A DNA stretch of 64,000 nt from Lepidurus packardi. Its lineage: Eukaryota; Arthropoda; Branchiopoda; Notostraca; Triopsidae. Both the position numbers and the translations under genes were made by a program. The stretch covers positions 38,096 through 102,095 of the forward strand of contig JAKZAN010000115.1 in NCBI GenBank assembly GCA_023053545.1, written 5' to 3'. Below the pieces are notes generated by a model, which was not told where the DNA came from, did no database searches, and saw nothing but the letters and a program-made list of their open reading frames with translations. Shown one piece after another: positions 1 to 11,137 of the stretch (position 1 is the stretch's first letter; every line of letters starts with the position of its first letter).

Positions 1-160
1 CATAGCGCTGTTTGCTGCGTTTGTCGTCGAAGAGCCTGGATTCCTTCTGCAGGAGTTCGTTCTTCTGGCGGACTGCGTGTATCTCCATGCTGGTGTTCCT
101 GACGAGGTTATTGATATTGTTGTAGGACTGATCGACCTGACGTTTGCCTTCGCCTTCCAT
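1..160 (-). CDS. Coiled-coil protein, N-terminal fragment (runs off window)
   Basis: Only the first 53 codons are present; the gene continues beyond position 1. The start is the ATG whose complement lies at 158-160, followed at once by a highly charged stretch (MEGEGKRQVDQSYNNINN, later RQKNELLQKESRLFDDKRSK). Heptad-like spacing of Leu, Ile and Val among Glu, Lys, Arg and Gln suggests an alpha-helical coiled coil. No catalytic motif is visible and the family cannot be named. It is transcribed away from the kinase gene that starts at 1076, so the 900 bp between them should hold two divergent promoters. Confidence 0.6.
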   Translation of the reverse strand, partial: MEGEGKRQVDQSYNNINNLVRNTSMEIHAVRQKNELLQKESRLFDDKRSKQRY

Positions 161-1075
161 TTTTCTTATGTATATGGAGAGAGGGTGGTTAGTTATACTT
201 TTAAATGTATATATATGTATATATATGTGTAGTTTCTTTCTTTTTGGTAGATGGTTATATGATGATGAAGAAGGGAGAGACTGTTGTGGAGTTTAGAGGG
301 ATGGATGTTTGGAATCGGAAAATTAAAACCCCACATTGAAAAAGTAGATGATGAATAGGCATATGACTAGTTAATAATTAAGCAAAAACAATAGCCAGTT
401 AGGGATTGTTAGTGTCCGAGACGGATATTCACGGGAAAACTATTAGTTACAGGGGTTATTCTGAGGGGACCCTGAATGAATAATTTAGAAAAACAGATAG
501 GAGAGGATTTTGTTTGTTGGCTCGCATAGCCTGACTGACTGGCCATGGGAGATCGATGCCTCGACAGTCAACTACTATTCCGAAAGATCCAAAAAACAAG
601 TAGAATAATATATACATGTTGACAAAATAAAATAATAATAATTCGAGATAGTAGGAAATAAATAATTCAGAATAATATAATTAGAAATGATTAATTGCCC
701 AAATTTCAACGATATTTTTTGTTATTTTTGGACTATATAGATTCAAAACTTATAATCGATAGAAAAGAATATAACTAAAGGGGATCATTTTATTTATCTA
801 TTCTTTGTATGGTTCTTTGGACTAAAACACGACTGCTCACTACTTAGATGTGATACTCCTATTCTTCAATTGACATACATACACACACATACACACATAC
901 ACATACACATACACACACATATACACACACACACACAGAGAAACATTTTTCATCCATCTATTAAAATAAATATAGATAGATAGACACATACATACACTGT
1001 ATTATACATATACTGTATTATATACATATATATATATATACTTTGAACACGACACACGCACCCATTTGAGAGTCC
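161..1075. other. Divergent intergenic region with CA microsatellite
   Basis: AT-rich spacer between two divergently transcribed genes. It contains a (CA/TA)n-type microsatellite at about 880-937 and a TA-rich stretch at 1010-1041 just upstream of the kinase start. A patch of more balanced composition at about 400-590 has no convincing reading frame and no tRNA-like TpsiC arm; its role is unknown. Confidence 0.5.
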
Positions 1076-3047
1076 ATGTTAAAGAGTTCCAAACCCCAGC
1101 TCAATCCCAAACAGCCGATCGACATCAGAATATCCAACAACTACCCTGCCTACTCCATCAAGGGACTCGTCAAAAAACACCACCAACAGCCACAACCCGT
1201 AGTTATCCTCAACCCCTCCGCCCAACTCTTCCGACCCAAAAGCAATTCCAAAATTGAAACTGCCAAAGACAGCCATCCCAAGGCATCCACTGCGTGTCAT
1301 TCCAGGTACCCCAAATCTCCTCCACCAAGCATTATCTCTTTTTCATATCATATCCAATCGATTCTATATTGAATTCCCTTTACAACGACTAACCAATACT
1401 CTACCCCCTACAGGAAAGTGAGCGTCAATGAGATCTCCCGCAAAGACGGCAGCGTGACAGCCTGCACCTCCGGCATGAACAGCAGAAATACTTCCAAGTA
1501 AAAGAAAAGTCGTCCGAAAGATAATGTGGTTAGTGGCATCGTCTCAAAAAATAGCAACAATAGCACCCTACTCCAGCAAGAAGGAGACCTCAAACAAAAA
1601 ATCGTAATTTCCAAAAACCTTGTCCAGGGACACAAGCACAGGAACAGTCTGCACATCGATCTCTCTGCTCTTCTGCTCAGGGAACCGATGCTGCAGGATG
1701 AGACGAGGATCGCTTCGGCACATCTTAACGGAACTAACAGCAACAGCCATAACAACCCCCAACAATCGATAAACTCAGCTTCCAACGCCAACAATATGAA
1801 TTCTCGCACGATCTCCCTCGAACAGGGCATACCAGAGGCAACCATCTCGAAACAGCACTTCAGATTCCACTACATTGTGGGTAAAGGGGGTTTCGGCAAG
1901 GTTTGGAGCGTCGAACATAAAAAATCAGGCAAAATCTATGCTATGAAGTAGATGCTAAAATCTAAAATCGTAGCCAAGAAGAGTATCAACTCGGTTATGA
2001 ATTAGAAGAACCTCCTCAGCAGACTCAAACATCCCTTCCTCGCCAATATGACCTACGCCTTCCAGGATCGTGATTGTCTTTACCTTGTCATGGACTTATT
2101 GACTGGGGGTGACCTCCGGTATTACCTGGGCAGGCGCAGAAAATTCAAGGAATCTGAAGCCAAATTCTTCATCGCATGTATTCTCATCGGATTGGAGTAT
2201 CTTCACCTCAACAACATTATACACCGTGACATCAAGCCCGAAAATCTCGTATTCGATTAGAAAGGGTATCTAAGAATCACTGATCTCGGAATCGCCAGCG
2301 AAGTGCGACTAAATAACAACACTGACACATCGGGCACTCCTGGCTATATGGCACCAGAGGTGATGTGCCGGCAAGACCACTCTTTCCCAGTTGACTACTA
2401 CGCTGTGGGGATCATCGCTTTCGAATTTATGCTGGGCTGCAGACCCTACAATGGTCGAAACCGTAAATAGATAAGGGATAATATTCTATCGAAATAGGTC
2501 CAAGTCAAACCCGATGAAGTCCCTGAGGACTGGTCTCCAGCATCGATGGACTTCGTCAATAGAGTAATACAAACATATTAACCCTAACCTTTCATTGACC
2601 TTTATGGCGTGTTTAGATGATCCTCAGAAAACCAGCATATAGACTCGGTACTCAGGGAATCAATGAGATCAAAGAACATCCCTGGTTCAAAGGATTCCCT
2701 TGGCTAAAACTCCTGAGACGCGAACTCAACGCCCCTTTCATCCCTAAGCATGTAGGGCAGAACCACGACTACAGAGCACAGATCTCATCAACTTCTGAGG
2801 ACTAACTTGAAGCCGAAAACCAGCTGCTTCTTCGCAGGAAATAGGTTGAAGGTATTTTCCACTCGCTAATCACTAATATACTCTGTTGTAATTTGAATCG
2901 CTTCTAACATGTTATGTAGAATTGTTCGAGGAGTATGAGTTCGTGCCAAAGATTAAGAAGAAGAGCATGTAGTCGACGATCAACACTTCGACGGATGACT
3001 GCAAGAAGAAGCCAGTTGTCAGAAAAACTAATAATTTTTTCCAATGA
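1076..3047 (+). CDS. STK32 (YANK)-like AGC-type Ser/Thr protein kinase
   Basis: Four exons with introns at 1306-1413, 2564-2616 and 2852-2919 give 580 residues, ending at TGA. The N-terminal 220 residues are Asn/Ser-rich and of unknown function. The kinase domain follows: glycine loop VGKGGFGKV (about residue 231), catalytic lysine in YAMK, the stretch VMDLLTGGDLRYYL that closely matches STK32 kinases, catalytic loop IHRDIKPEN (about 345), metal-binding motif DLG instead of DFG (about 365), then GTPGYMAPE. All catalytic residues are present, so it should be active. An AGC-style tail follows and the last about 50 residues are Lys-rich. Several TAG codons lie inside conserved kinase positions (after YAMK, after LVFD), which supports UAG=Gln. 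Substrate is unknown. The assignment to a YANK-like group rests on motif similarity alone. Confidence 0.85.
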
Positions 3048-3097
3048 GAGACACTCAAAAAAGACCGAAGTGGCTGGGACTTACAGGGATGTTCTGT

Positions 3098-3337
3098 ATG
3101 GATAGTCGGCGTCTATTTAACGCGATGCCTTTTTTAATATAATATTTCACGAGATTCTTCATTCACTTCTTCGTTGTCCATTGGGACTTTTGTGATGACA
3201 AAGGCAATGCTTACTACTTATCTATTGATCTTGAACAAAAAAGGAGTGGCAAAACTCACTGCAGAGTTGAAAGGGCGACTAGCTACTCCATACTTCTACC
3301 ATATTCCTTCTCTCTCCTATATCAAATTCAATGTTGA
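3098..3337 (+). CDS. Possible small ORF, doubtful
   Basis: A 79-residue frame starts 50 bp after the kinase stop and ends at TGA. It carries a short hydrophobic stretch (FFIHFFVV) followed by polar sequence. A second overlapping frame is also open here, and codon choice does not resemble the confident genes. It may be 3' flanking DNA that is open by chance. It is listed because the 370 bp between the kinase and the convergent gene holds nothing else. Confidence 0.2.
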
Positions 3338-3418
3338 ACAAGGAGATCTCAATAATTTTGCAACAGATGTTCATCCTCAGGATCAGTCATTATTTATTTT
3401 TTAATATGTGTTTGCGCA

Positions 3419-3691
3419 TCATTCGAGCTTGAGGTTGGGAGAGTTGGGAGCCTCAGGGGAGTTGGGGTCCAGGACAGTGCCCATGGGCAGGTTGACATAC
3501 TATCACAGGTGAATAAAGCATGAAAAGAGGAGAGGGATTACGGAGCTGAGATAGAAGTGCCTAACGACGCCGAACATGCAGAGGGACGCACCGAAGAAGA
3601 GATGCATGGAGTTGCGGAAGTAGTGCTTGTTGATGATCCATTTATAGGTGTTGAGGTAGCGGGGGACGGGGTATTTCTGGAATCCAGCCAT
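3419..3691 (-). CDS. Small single-pass membrane protein, 76 aa
   Basis: Two exons with a 42-bp phase-0 intron (3500-3541) encode MAGFQKYPVPRYLNTYKW..., ending at TGA. A basic and aromatic N-terminal third is followed by one hydrophobic segment (about residues 29-48, containing MHLFFGASLCMFGVV) and a short Pro/Asn-rich tail. Size and topology resemble small mitochondrial inner-membrane subunits of the respiratory chain or ATP synthase, but I do not recognise a specific family, so this is only a suggestion. Coding bias is like that of the confident neighbours. It is convergent with the upstream kinase and divergent from the gene starting at 3846. Confidence 0.65.
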
Positions 3692-3845
3692 CGGGTATCA
3701 CTATAAGATTATTATTATAAATGATTATTGGTTATGTGAAGAGTCAGTCTTGGTGTCATTTTGATTCAAAGACGATATAAATATATATCAAAAAGTAAAA
3801 ACAAGGAAAATCAATAATAACCCTTGGACTATAATATCTGTTCCA

Positions 3846-5285
3846 ATGATGGATAGACAACAACTCGATGAGCTTGAACCGACTCGCATACTCGAAATCC
3901 GCAAGAAACTGCACCCCGAACAGGCCCTACTTTTTAGAAAGATAACCAAAATCAACAGCACCAACAAAGCTCAGGAACGCAACATCGTCATTACTAACTC
4001 CACCCTTTACAACTTCGAAAAAGCCTCACTCAAACGAACCATTCCTCTGGCTTCGATAGAAGGCATCTCTCTCAGCATTTCTTCGAACTAGTTCGTGCTG
4101 CACGTGCCTTCAGAGTATGACTACCGTTACGAATCCCTCAGCCGAGACTTGATCCTGTACCACATCTTCTGGTGTCGAGAGAACTTCCTGAGAATCCTGA
4201 GTCCTCTTAAAGTGTTCGTGTATGCTGAAAAACTCCTCGAACACATTACTACCACAGAAGATGACAAAAAGAAGAAGAAGTTTAAAGAGCCCAGAGCGTT
4301 CCCCAAACAGCTGACCCTAAACAGTTTCGCGATATAAATCTGTAAATAGGTCCAGGATGGCGACGAGATCCTGTATATCGATCCCTTGTATAACCAGAAT
4401 TTCAACAGAAGACAGTATGAAAAAGTGATCAGGATCACCCAACACACTGCTTATGAGATCAGCATGCTCCGATGTGCCAAGACCAACCGACCTTTTCTCT
4501 GCCGCGAGTTACCTAAGAATCGCCTTACTGTTTCTGTTGACACCTTCCGCAAGAATCTGATCGAGTATCGCCAACACAACTACACTGAAAAACTAGTAAC
4601 TGCGAAGTAGAAATAGTTATCCTTTGAGCTGATTTTCTAGTACTGCGAAGGAGGGGACCTATATGGTCAGATGTACTTGCGTCTGGCCCCGATCGAGGAA
4701 GAAGTGCTCAAAAATATATTTGTGAAGATGCTGATGGCCTTGGAGAGGATTGATTCGGTCTACACAGGGCTGCACCTTGAGAACGTCTTAGTCAGTGGGG
4801 ACTCCTCCGTGTACTTGTCTGAGTTTCCGCGTTATTTAAAAACAGACTACCCTCTGGAGTATACTTCTCCCGAATAGGTTCTGTTTTTGCAGATAAAATA
4901 ACCCTTGAAAGCAGCTCGGCTCACAAACCTGTGGAAGCTCGGCGTGATGATCTACGAATTGGCCCTCGGAGTGCCTCCTTTCAGCTTCCAGCAGATCTTA
5001 TATGTCGCGACCAACCAGGACAAAACTGTATAATTCTAAGCGAGGTTTCCGAACACCGTGTTTATCTCGCGAGAGTTGAAAGACCTACTGGTAGGAATAC
5101 TGAAGAGAATGCCTGTGGATAGACTGGGGGCAACCAGCTACATGGGAGACTTCATGGAGTGTGAGTGGCTGAGGAACGAGAACTGGGAGGGATATTTCTA
5201 GAACAAGACTAGTCTAGGGGGGAAGGGACTGCGAAAACTGGAAGTAGATCAAAACTACCTAGGCCATGTCTAATACCTGCGATGA
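3846..5285 (+). CDS. TH1/PH-like domain plus degenerate protein kinase domain
   Basis: A single exon of 479 residues. The first about 150 residues resemble the lipid-binding TH1 domain of class I myosin tails or a PH-like fold: a basic start, then NIVITNSTLYNF, TIPLASIEGISLS and QFVLHVPSEYDY, the usual strand order. The C-terminal 300 residues have the outline of an AGC kinase (FQYCEGGDLYGQM hinge, LGVMIYELALGVPPF, DRLGA and a closing WLRNENW). The glycine loop is absent, the HRD position reads GLHLEN (about residue 308) and no DFG is present. It is therefore probably a pseudokinase that acts as a membrane-recruited scaffold or allosteric partner. Several TAG/TAA codons are in frame. No homologue with this exact pairing comes to mind. 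Confidence 0.75.
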
Positions 5286-5608
5286 TGATGACACATGACG
5301 ACTCGCACATCATTAATAGAATCTATATACATATATTTGTTGTGATAAATCTTTGGAGAGGATCTATATATATACAGGGAACACAGAAACCCCTCCTATC
5401 ATACTCATACTCAATAATTAGTATTTTATAGTATAATAAAATAAGAATGAAGGGAAAAAACAAGAATAATCGATTTTTCCATAAGGCATATATAGATATA
5501 TAGTTTATATATACTTCCTGTACAAGAAGAATGAGTCAGCACACCAATATTCCTGTTACATTTTCCAGTCATTTTCCCCGCTTCATTTCTTTGTCTTTTT
5601 CTTAGTGC
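5286..5608. other. Convergent 3' intergenic spacer
   Basis: About 320 bp of AT-rich sequence between a plus-strand and a minus-strand gene end. It has TATATA runs but no reading frame worth reporting. Confidence 0.5.
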
Positions 5609-6829
5609 TCATACACTCACGAAACCATTCTCGTAAGTATAGAAAAATAGCATCACAAAAATGAACAGGAACATGAACGTGTTGTTGTAGTTGCCTGGCA
5701 CTTCGATCCTGAATGCGATCGCAGGGTTCCGTGCCACTGTCTCCGGGTGGAACTTCCGCATATAGGCCTCGATCTGCAGGATCCTGTAGTCATCGTCGAA
5801 GGTCGTCAGTAGGTCGTATTTCTGCTTGTCATTCATTCTCAGGATACCGATGATGCTGTAGAGGAGAGCGATTGGGTTGTTTCGACTGCCCATGATTGAG
5901 GGTTCCACGATATTGTAGAGGGAGTTCATGAGATAGGTATAAGGGATCCGGTCGAAGACTTCAAAGAAGAATCTGAAATCTGCGCTTTATAGTTTGGTGT
6001 TTTCTGTGATTTAGTAGCCTGAACAGACTTAGATTGTGTAGGGTTTGCCTTAGTACATGCCTTCTATTTCCTGGACCTCCTAGATTTCGAAGAAGCAGCT
6101 GGCTTCGAACACACCTTGCACCTCCAGTGGGTTCCGAGGGTTGGAGATACTAATCATTCTGCCAGACACGGTATATCCTAACAAAACACAAAACAGAATA
6201 GGTAAAAAGATAGGGATTTACTCTGATCTGACTGGGTAGGTTTGATGACGAAGCAGTTGAGTTCGTCCCTCGTCTGAGGCTCGAGGCTTAGTGTGATGCG
6301 TCTCTTCAGGCAGGGGAACATGTACTCCTTTACCTAAGTCCCAATGCATAGTCTATTTTCGACTTTCTTCCTGACAATCTTCTGAAATGCAGTATTTTCC
6401 TGAGGTTTCCCAAACTCCTACTTTTATTGTTCTTCCTGAACCAACTGTTCTGTACTCAATTTTCTCTATGCGAAGTCTTTGTTCCTACGTAGTTCATATT
6501 CCTTTTGCTTATGCTTCTTGATGAGGTTGGAGATGACGATGCTTTATTTCATGAGTTCCACGTTGCTATACGGTTTGGAGAAAAGTGTTATGGACTTGTA
6601 TTTGGATTTGGGAAAGGACATAGAGAGTGGATAGGAAATATGGAACGATGAAGGTATGTATATATATATATCTTTACCTGAGGAAGATGGCCCGGCAGAC
6701 AGGACAGACAGGCTTCTACGTGACCGACTTCTTGAGACAGTGTTTGCAGAAAGTATGTCCACAGGGTATAGTGACGGGTAGATAGTAGTATTCAGTGCAG
6801 ATGGCGCAAGTCAATTACTATTCCTACAT
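5609..6829 (-). CDS. RING-finger protein with C-terminal membrane anchor (putative E3 ligase)
   Basis: Three exons (introns 6566-6677 and 6178-6221) encode 354 residues. A C3HC4 RING finger lies at the very N-terminus: CAIC, then PCGHTFCKHC, then PVCPVC (about residues 8-46), with correct zinc-ligand spacing. A Lys/Glu-rich helix follows, then a middle domain with several Cys residues that I do not recognise. The protein ends in one strongly hydrophobic segment (about residues 325-342, MFLFIFVMLFF) and a short tail. The layout is that of a membrane-tethered RING E3 ubiquitin ligase. Substrates cannot be inferred. The first codons read ATG TAG GAA TAG TAA, so under the standard code the gene would not exist. 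Confidence 0.8.
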
Positions 6830-7232
6830 TGTTTTTGTAATTTTTTAAAGCAAAAAGTGTGTATATGTATGTATATATATATCTTGTTTCTATGATTTGT
6901 TAATCTTATGTATGATGGAGGAATGATTGATCAGGAGGGAGGGGATAGGAGAAGGAGAGGGGGTTTTTTATATTGGGAAATTATAGACATTTCCCGATAT
7001 ATATTGACATTTGTTTGTTAATGATGATGATGGATTTCTTTGTTTATTATTATTATTATGGTGAGTGTGTGGATAGCCCGATATGTATGCATCTGGCCCT
7101 AGTTATCAGCAAAGGGCATCAAATATATATACACACTATCAATTAGTACCTAACATATGACTCTCTTATTTGTATATTTTGCTGAATATCCGTATATATA
7201 TATACCCATGTATATATTTTTGTATACAACCA
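6830..7232. other. Intergenic spacer upstream of the RING gene
   Basis: About 400 bp of AT-rich sequence with TA and ATT repeats (for example 7050-7057 and 7195-7203). No reading frame with coding character was seen. It should contain the promoter of the RING gene and the 3' flank of the carboxypeptidase gene. Confidence 0.5.
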
Positions 7233-10200
7233 TCAGAATTAGCCAAGATGCTTACCATATCTGATCATATTCATCTTCCACATCCTCCCCACCTACCCGT
7301 AACCCAGTTCGCTGTTCCCTGCCTTCTTCTGCTGCTGCTTCTGTGAGCAGATAATATTGCTGCTCTCGTGCGACGCTAGTTTATCCGACTGCGAGTAGGA
7401 TTTCTCTGTAGAGGCTCTCTTATAGCAGGACGTGCTCAGGTCGACTCGCTGCTTAGGTTGGTCTTCTAATGTCTATGTGTTCTTTTTACGAAGCTCTTCT
7501 TTGTGCTTTTCGCTGACTAAATAGAGTCCCGTCCCTGTGTCCATGCTGGAGTTATTGGGGTGATCCGAGCTCAAGCGGTAGTGAGAAGTGTTGGCGGTTG
7601 GCTGGAGGTTGCTGGTTGTATTGTTGGCCAAACTGCGGTAGGAATCGGGATCCGCCCTTATGCGTTTCTATCTGTTTATGTTTTTGAGATTGGGATTGCG
7701 GAAGTAATATTCGCTAAACTTCGTCTCTCCCGGAATATGTTGTTGGGCCTCGAGCATGTTTTTAATGAATCTCGACCTACGGTCAAAGATGCTGGCTTTG
7801 GAGTTGGAGGCGTTCTACGTTTTGTTTAGATTGCAACTTGCTGGCTCGGCTTATCTGGGCTGGGTGCTTGGATTTGCTGTGAAATTCGGGGATTTCTATT
7901 TGGGTTCAGACTCGGTTACTGTTGGTTTGCGGGAACGTGTTGCTCTGGAGTAACTACCCTAGATGCCCATGTTTTTTTGGGACTCTCGGTTGGCGGACTG
8001 GCTAACAGACATTTCTCGTTCATCACGATTGTATTTGGTCTCTGTGGACTCTCTTTTGCGGATTCTTGGAGGCAGACCTGGAGATAACACTATATCTTTC
8101 ATAGGGTTATCTTCAGTTTTTGTGACGACTATGGAAGGTTTGATGACGACAGGCTTTTCCAGAATACTGAATATGTTGGGCAGTTTAGCAGGAGAGGGCA
8201 TTCCTTTTTTCTTTCGACCCTTTCTCTCGATCTTGAACTGGGTGGCATTGGTACTTTTTTTGGGCAGAACCCTCAAGGATCTCTATTCATTCGAGATCTC
8301 GAATTCGAAAGGATCGGAGTCCGAGCCAGAATCTGCGGGGTGATTCCGTTGGTAGTTAACCAATAGGCCTATTTCCCTTTTGGCTTTTTCTTAAACCAAT
8401 ACCTTTGTGGTATTCTTACATGACTCACTGGAGTAGTAGACATAGAGAGCCTTAAGAAGATTGTTCCCAAAATCAGACATAAAATTAGGAGTAAAGGGGA
8501 CTCTGATGCCTGATTTATCAGCACAGAAGAAAGAACACTCGATAGTCATGACTTTAAAAGAGTTGATGAGGTTAAATATGATCGCCCGCGCAGTAGTGAC
8601 CTTGGACTTATCGAGGTTGAAGGTGCAATCAGGGAAGTTGAACCCAGCGTCGAGCTACTCCAGAATTAGAGGGAAAAGCCTGCACTCGAGTTCGTCTTCT
8701 TGTGCACAGCTATAGCAGAAAGTGTTGGTCTTTTTGCTGTGGCCGTGCAGATCGAAGAAAAAACTGATCTTATTTTATTTGTGGATTTGTTCAAACTTGC
8801 GCTTAATAGCGAGTATGGCACCGTTGTAGATCTTCTCACTGCTAGCCCACCTTCGGTTCATGTCTGTGCCGTTCAGATCGCATCTGAAGTTGCCGTAGAT
8901 CACCCCGTCCACGTTCACCATCGGGATTAGGTAGATCACGAATCTGCCTCGCAAATACTTGGCTTCTGCTGAGTCTCCCACGAGGTGAGATAGAATTCCT
9001 TCCATGAGATAAGATGACCACGTCTCACCAGGATGTTGTCTGGCCATGATACAAATCGAATGTTTAGCATGTCTTCCGTTGGTACTTTGTGAACCTCTGG
9101 CATGTGTTTTTTCTGGACTTCCCTCCTCCTCGATTCTGATCATAGGAATAGCATTGTTAGAAAGAGAATACCCCACTATTGAGATCTTGTAGCTTCTAAA
9201 AAACAAAAAACAATATTTTAATGGATAGGATATGCATATATGCTTATTAGAAAGGGTATTACATAGATTTGGAAACCGCAGTTTTCTATAGTTCCTGAAT
9301 GTTCTTGATCATCCGTGAATAACTGTAGGGCGGGCACATCGCCATGAAGATAGGGCCCTAGACTTATACGCCTACCTCCAATTCGAAAGAGAGTTGGTAG
9401 TAGTACTTGGAGTCCTCGCACTCCCGCAACACCCGTGTTTTCTCATACGTGACATTGGCAGTACAACACCTCCAAGTCGCCAAACCAGTCTATTTGTCTG
9501 TGGTCAGCACCCACGGTTTCATCCCCTCGCTAAACAACGACCTGCGTTTGATCTAAAAGACTGATTAAATATAGGGGTTGCTTACGAGATTGACAATTTT
9601 GAATTTGTATTTGCGATTGGGTTCATAGTTGCTGATCGAAAAGTAGAACCACTGTGTATAGCCTTTGCTGTTGGTGTCGTTGCTCAGGACTAGCTCATAC
9701 TCATAAGGAGTCTGCAGATTCTGGAAGACAAAGAGTAAATTCCCACATTCGAAATTCGAATCGAATTTAAGTCCAGGGGCATCTGTAACTTTATCTTCGA
9801 TTGTTGACGGTTGTTATGTGCTGGGTTGCTGGGGGTAGGGTGCGAGAAGACTGTAGTTGCTGATACAGTAATCGGTGACATGACCAAGATACACAAAATT
9901 GGCTACATTTCATTAATATATATCCTTGATAGTTGTTTTTTTTGTCTCAGTTGTTATTATTGGGGGTTACCTGCAAAATTCTAGTTGAACTCGAAACCCA
10001 TGCTAGCCAGGATTCGGGGCTAGATGCGGGTGTAGATCACTCGGTAGTTATCGCCCCCGAGGTATCTATCGTACAGGGTGGTTTTCTTGTCCTTAGAGAC
10101 TGTGGTTCTTTTGGGTCGATTCTCCTCATCTTCCCGTACTGGCAGAGGGGGTACAAACAGAGCAGTGTTCAAGTAATGGGGTTCAGTCCTACAAAAATCA

Positions 10201-10556
10201 ATCAATGATCAAAGCTAGCTGGATGTTTACACAAATACGTGATGAGCAAATAAAATAAAATAAAAACCATGATGAGGATCATGATGATGTATTTTTTTTG
10301 TTCAGATTTATTGCTAATTTCTGAATGGGCAAGTTTGCGATAGGTATTGGTGGGATATTGTTTGGTATTCGGGTGGTTACTTTATGACGTATTTAATGTC
10401 GGTGAAATGCCTGGGTCTGAAGTCAGTGGGTCTGGCGATCTACATCAACTCGATGGCAGACTCAGGAGTAAAAGGGACATCTAGCATAGTTTTCTTCTCT
10501 TCAACTTCGAGTTCCAGCTGTGCGGCAAAGCCTTATTACTCATGATCTCTGTGCAT
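7233..10556 (-). CDS. Cytosolic carboxypeptidase, M14 family (tubulin deglutamylase type)
   Basis: Five exons (introns 10189-10380, 9903-9970, 9553-9585, 9196-9262) give 987 residues. The N-terminal CCP domain signature F(D/E)S..F..GNL is present (FDSNFECGNL), followed by the M14 catalytic core: zinc ligands in RQHPGETWSSY, substrate-binding NVDGVIYGNFRCDLNGTDMNRRW-type region (about 9055-8850), the third zinc histidine in FDLHGHS, and the catalytic glutamate in MTIECSFF. All active-site residues are present. CCP enzymes remove glutamates from tubulin tails and other proteins, usually in cilia and centrioles. The last 400 residues, from about 8350 down to 7233, are a basic, Ser/Gln-rich extension without recognisable domains. 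The acceptor at 9553 gives a 33-bp intron. The final codons near 7240 are less certain. Confidence 0.9.
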
Positions 10557-11137
10557 TGACTGTTTTTAAATGTTATTAGGTTCGGGGAAGGAACGTACTT
10601 ACGATTATTATTGAAAGACTCAAGTTTAATTAGAGGGGTATATATCGTTTATGGAGTTGCAGGAATGAATAGGTTATTTTGAGGTGACACACAGGTAATG
10701 ACTATAGATAGTGTGTATAGTGTGTGTATTCAGATTATGGGGAAGCTATTGCTGGGAACTGGATTATAATGATGATCATGTATATCTATCTAGAGAGTGT
10801 GGGGGGGTTTTCGGTAATAGATAGTTGCAGAAAAGGGGGAGGGGTGGGGGTAGAGGAGGGAGGATGGTCAATCTCAAAGTTAAATAGAGTTGACGAGTGA
10901 TCGATAAAATTGCTTCAATTGACAATAGATTACTACGGGCAATGACTGCTTTTGTTCTTCTTTGAATAGTTCCTAACTGCTACTTTTTTAAAATACCATT
11001 TGTCATGAGTCTCTACATTTTAATCACTAGATGCTTATCTATTTTAGATATTTTTATTCCTCTCTTGCACTTTTCAAATTACGAATTAAAAAAATATTCA
11101 CACTTTTATTCAAATCTAGCTAGTTGCAATAAGAAAA
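10557..11137. other. Divergent intergenic region
   Basis: 580 bp between the start of the carboxypeptidase gene (minus) and the start of the Gln-rich gene (plus). AT-rich with a G-rich patch at about 10800-10860. No coding frame is supported. It presumably carries both promoters. Confidence 0.5.

Noticed and set aside
400..590. Possible tRNA or small RNA in a less AT-rich patch
   Set aside because: No acceptor-stem pairing or TpsiC-arm consensus could be found by eye; left as unknown spacer.
1408..1845. Minus-strand Leu/Ser-rich frame of 145 codons
   Set aside because: Antisense to the Asn/Ser-rich leader of the STK32-like kinase.
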